A DNA stretch of 7,544 nt from an uncultured Collinsella sp. (GTDB lineage: Bacteria > Actinomycetota > Coriobacteriia > Coriobacteriales > Coriobacteriaceae): the NCBI GenBank assembly GCA_902476475.1, contig CABSDO010000093.1, forward strand, positions 1 to 7,544, read 5' to 3'. The position numbers and the translations under genes are program-made. The notes under the pieces were generated by a model, which was not told where the DNA came from, made no database searches, and was given only the letters and a program-made list of their open reading frames with translations. Shown here one piece after another: positions 5,456 through 7,544 of this stretch (within the stretch, counting starts at the first letter, position 1; every line of letters begins with the position of its first letter).

Positions 5456-7348
5456 ATGGAGATGGATGACAACAAACGTAGACGGAATATGATCCTCTAC
5501 GTGCTCATCGCCTTCGTCGTCTACCTCGTGCTCTCGACCGTTCTGTTCCCTAACATCGGTCACACGCAGCAGATTACGAAGACCGATTACTCGACGTTTG
5601 TCAAAGCGCTCGATAAGAAGAGTGTCGACAAGGTCGAGTACAACACGGACGATTACTCGATTTATTACACCAAGAAGGGCGAGGACGAGAACATCGCCTA
5701 TAAGACGACCGGTGTGCCGAACGATGCGGGCTTTACCGATCGCGTGCTTGAGTCTGGCGCTTCGCTGGAGTCGGTCGTTCCCGATAAAAACTCGGGTTTG
5801 ATGACCTACTACCTGCTTACGCTCATCCTTCCCATGGCGATTTTCTTCCTGATCGGCTGGTGGCTCAACCGCCGCATGAAGAAGGCCATGGGTGATGACG
5901 GCCCGTCGATGAACTTTGGCGGCGGCGGTTTTGGCGGTGGCGGACTGGGTAAGTCCGGCGCGCGCGTGATCGCCTCCAAGGACGTGGGCGTGACCTTTAA
6001 GGACGTCGCCGGCCAGGAAGAGGCCAAGGAGTCTCTCAAGGAGGTCGTCGACTTTCTGGAGAAGCCGCAGCGCTACGAGGAGATCGGCGCCAAGCTGCCG
6101 CGCGGTGCTCTCCTTGTTGGCCCTCCGGGTACCGGTAAGACCCTGCTTGCCAAGGCTGTTGCCGGCGAGGCCGGTGTTCCGTTCTTTAGTATTTCGGGCT
6201 CTGAGTTCGTTGAGATGTTTGTTGGTCGCGGCGCTGCAAAGGTTCGTGACCTGTTTAAGCAGGCCAAGGAAAAGGCCCCGTGTATCGTCTTTATCGATGA
6301 GATCGATACCATCGGTAAGAAGCGTGATGGCGGCGGCTTTAGCGGCAACGACGAGCGCGAGCAGACGCTCAATCAGTTGCTGACTGAGATGGATGGCTTC
6401 GATAACCACAAGGGTATCGTTGTCCTTGCCGCAACCAACCGCCCCGACAGTCTCGATCCGGCGCTGCTTCGCCCCGGTCGTTTTGACCGCCGCATTCCCG
6501 TCGAGTTGCCCGATCTGACCGGTCGTAAGAACATCCTCGAGCTTCACGCCAAGAGTGTGAAGACCGAGCCGCCGATCGATCTGACCGCGATTGCCCGCGC
6601 CACGCCCGGTGCCTCGGGCGCCGACCTGGCCAATATCATCAACGAGGGCGCCCTGCGCGCCGTTCGCGAGGGTCGCAAGCGTGCAACCCAGGATGACTTC
6701 GAGGAGTCGGTGGAGGTCGTCATTGCCGGCCAACAGCGTAAGTCCACGGTGCTTTCCGACCATGAGAAGCAGGTCGTTTCCTACCACGAGATCGGTCATG
6801 CCATCGTCGCTGCCCGCCAAAAGGGTTCCGCGCCGGTTACCAAGATCACCATCGTGCCGCGCACGAGCGGTGCTCTTGGCTATACCATGCAGGTCGAGGA
6901 GGACGAGCGCTTCCTGACGACACGCCAGGAGGTCTTGGACAAGCTTGCCGTCTACTGCGGCGGCCGTGCGGCCGAGGAACTCATCTTTGGCGAGATGACG
7001 ACCGGTGCCGCCAACGATATCGAACAGGCCACCAAGCTCGCCCGCAACATGGTGACGCGCTTTGGTATGTCCGACGAGTTTGGCATGATGGCGCTCGGTA
7101 CCGTGCAGAACGCGTATCTCAATCAGGACACGTCGCTCACCTGCGCCCCTGGTACGGCCGAGCGTGTGGACGCGATTGTCGCTAAGCTGATTGAGGATGC
7201 GCACGATCGCGCCCTGCAGATCCTCAAGGAGAACAAGTTCAAGCTCCATGAGCTGGCTCGTTATCTGTACAAGAAGGAGACCATCACGGGTGAGGAGTTC
7301 ATGAACCTCCTCACGCGCGAGAATCCGCTGATGCCCAAGCAACAGTAA
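5456..7348 (+). CDS. ftsH: ATP-dependent zinc metalloprotease FtsH
   Basis: The 630-residue membrane protease uses ATP to extract and degrade misfolded membrane proteins and regulatory proteins, as a hexamer facing the cytoplasm. In order: a basic start (KRRR), membrane helix 1 at about 14-31, an extracytoplasmic domain of about 85 residues, helix 2 at about 118-137, a Gly-rich linker (FGGGGFGGGGLGKS, 154-167), then the AAA+ domain. There Walker A GPPGTGKT is at 222-229, the pore loop MFVGRG at 254-259, Walker B VFIDEID at 278-284 and the arginine-finger region RPGRFDRR at 339-346. The peptidase domain has zinc motif HEIGH at 444-448 and the third ligand Asp in GAANDIEQA (521). Length is typical (600-700). 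The ATG at 5456 has GGAG 9 bases upstream (5443-5446). ATG 5441 lacks any ribosome binding site and would add five residues; ATG 5462 is also possible. It is monocistronic, ended by a strong terminator. Confidence 0.97.
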   Translation: MEMDDNKRRRNMILYVLIAFVVYLVLSTVLFPNIGHTQQITKTDYSTFVKALDKKSVDKVEYNTDDYSIYYTKKGEDENIAYKTTGVPNDAGFTDRVLESGASLESVVPDKNSGLMTYYLLTLILPMAIFFLIGWWLNRRMKKAMGDDGPSMNFGGGGFGGGGLGKSGARVIASKDVGVTFKDVAGQEEAKESLKEVVDFLEKPQRYEEIGAKLPRGALLVGPPGTGKTLLAKAVAGEAGVPFFSISGSEFVEMFVGRGAAKVRDLFKQAKEKAPCIVFIDEIDTIGKKRDGGGFSGNDEREQTLNQLLTEMDGFDNHKGIVVLAATNRPDSLDPALLRPGRFDRRIPVELPDLTGRKNILELHAKSVKTEPPIDLTAIARATPGASGADLANIINEGALRAVREGRKRATQDDFEESVEVVIAGQQRKSTVLSDHEKQVVSYHEIGHAIVAARQKGSAPVTKITIVPRTSGALGYTMQVEEDERFLTTRQEVLDKLAVYCGGRAAEELIFGEMTTGAANDIEQATKLARNMVTRFGMSDEFGMMALGTVQNAYLNQDTSLTCAPGTAERVDAIVAKLIEDAHDRALQILKENKFKLHELARYLYKKETITGEEFMNLLTRENPLMPKQQ

Positions 7349-7374
7349 AGCCGCGGTCGAGCCAGTAAACGCCG

Positions 7375-7416
7375 ACGCCCCATTTGAGCAGCTTTCTCAA
7401 ATGGGGCGTTTTGCTT
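7375..7416 (+). terminator. Strong intrinsic terminator of ftsH
   Basis: CGCCCCATTTGAG (7376-7388) and CTCAAATGGGGCG (7396-7408) form a perfect 13-base stem with a 7-base loop, extended by A7375-T7409 and followed by TTTTGCTT. It begins 26 bases after the ftsH stop and separates it from the next gene. Confidence 0.9.
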
Positions 7417-7429
7417 GAGAGGGATGGAA

Positions 7430-7544
7430 ATGAAGATCGTGGTGAGCGCCTGCTTGATGGGCGAGAGCTGCAAGTATAACGGGCTCGACAACTATCATCG
7501 CGCGTTGGTCGAGGCCTTACGACGCACTGGGACTGAGGTCTTGT
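7430..7544 (+). CDS. DUF523-family protein, N-terminal part only
   Basis: The 38 residues in the window begin MKIVVSACLMGESCKYNGLDNYH, which matches the DUF523 start (VSACLLGxxCRYDG) with its conserved Cys8 and Cys14. The family's function is not established; the paired Cys suggest metal or cluster binding. The ATG at 7430 is chosen because AGAGGG lies at 7418-7423, 6 bases away; an in-frame ATG at 7424 overlaps that site. Only 13 bases separate it from the ftsH terminator, and no separate promoter is visible. It may therefore depend on read-through or on a promoter overlapping the terminator. The rest runs off the right edge. Confidence 0.82.
   Translation, partial: MKIVVSACLMGESCKYNGLDNYHRALVEALRRTGTEVL

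Noticed and set aside
5093..7342. A 749-residue minus-strand open frame opposite ftsH
   Set aside because: Long stop-free antisense frames are expected opposite biased high-GC genes. The product is repetitive Leu/Arg/Gly/His-rich with no domain, and it runs into cobO in another frame.

Overview
The window is ordinary chromosomal DNA from a high-GC bacterium. The gene types and the style of the intergenic palindrome suggest a gut coriobacterium of the Collinsella type. That placement is inference from recalled family resemblance, not from a search. No rRNA, tRNA, CRISPR array, phage or transposase gene is visible.

Layout, left to right. (1) On the minus strand, running off the left edge, is one reading frame that joins a DUF134-type helix-turn-helix domain to a NifX/NifB-type dinitrogenase iron-molybdenum cofactor domain with a His/Cys-rich tail. 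A perfect Shine-Dalgarno sequence lies inside the frame just before the second domain. (2) The 166-base divergent region between this gene and thyA holds two near-identical CATATG-centred palindromes, 53 bases centre to centre, flanking the minus-strand promoter. They look like operators. (3) On the plus strand are thyA (thymidylate synthase) and, 9 bases later, folA (dihydrofolate reductase). After a 109-base gap with hairpins comes a TrmH/SpoU-family RNA methyltransferase, then a MATE-family efflux transporter. (4) A 92-base nested palindrome separates the transporter from a convergent cob(I)alamin adenosyltransferase gene, and both stop codons are the outermost triplets of the palindrome. 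(5) Divergent from the adenosyltransferase is ftsH, the membrane AAA+ zinc protease, closed by a strong intrinsic terminator. (6) The start of a DUF523 gene runs off the right edge.

ThyA and FolA form a metabolic pair: ThyA makes dTMP while oxidising methylene-tetrahydrofolate to dihydrofolate, and FolA reduces dihydrofolate back. The remaining genes are independent housekeeping functions. The parts most worth a second look are the DUF134-NifX fusion with its internal start signal, the paired dyads in front of it, and the palindrome carrying both stop codons. Two conserved residues also appear to be missing, one in FolA and one in the MATE transporter.
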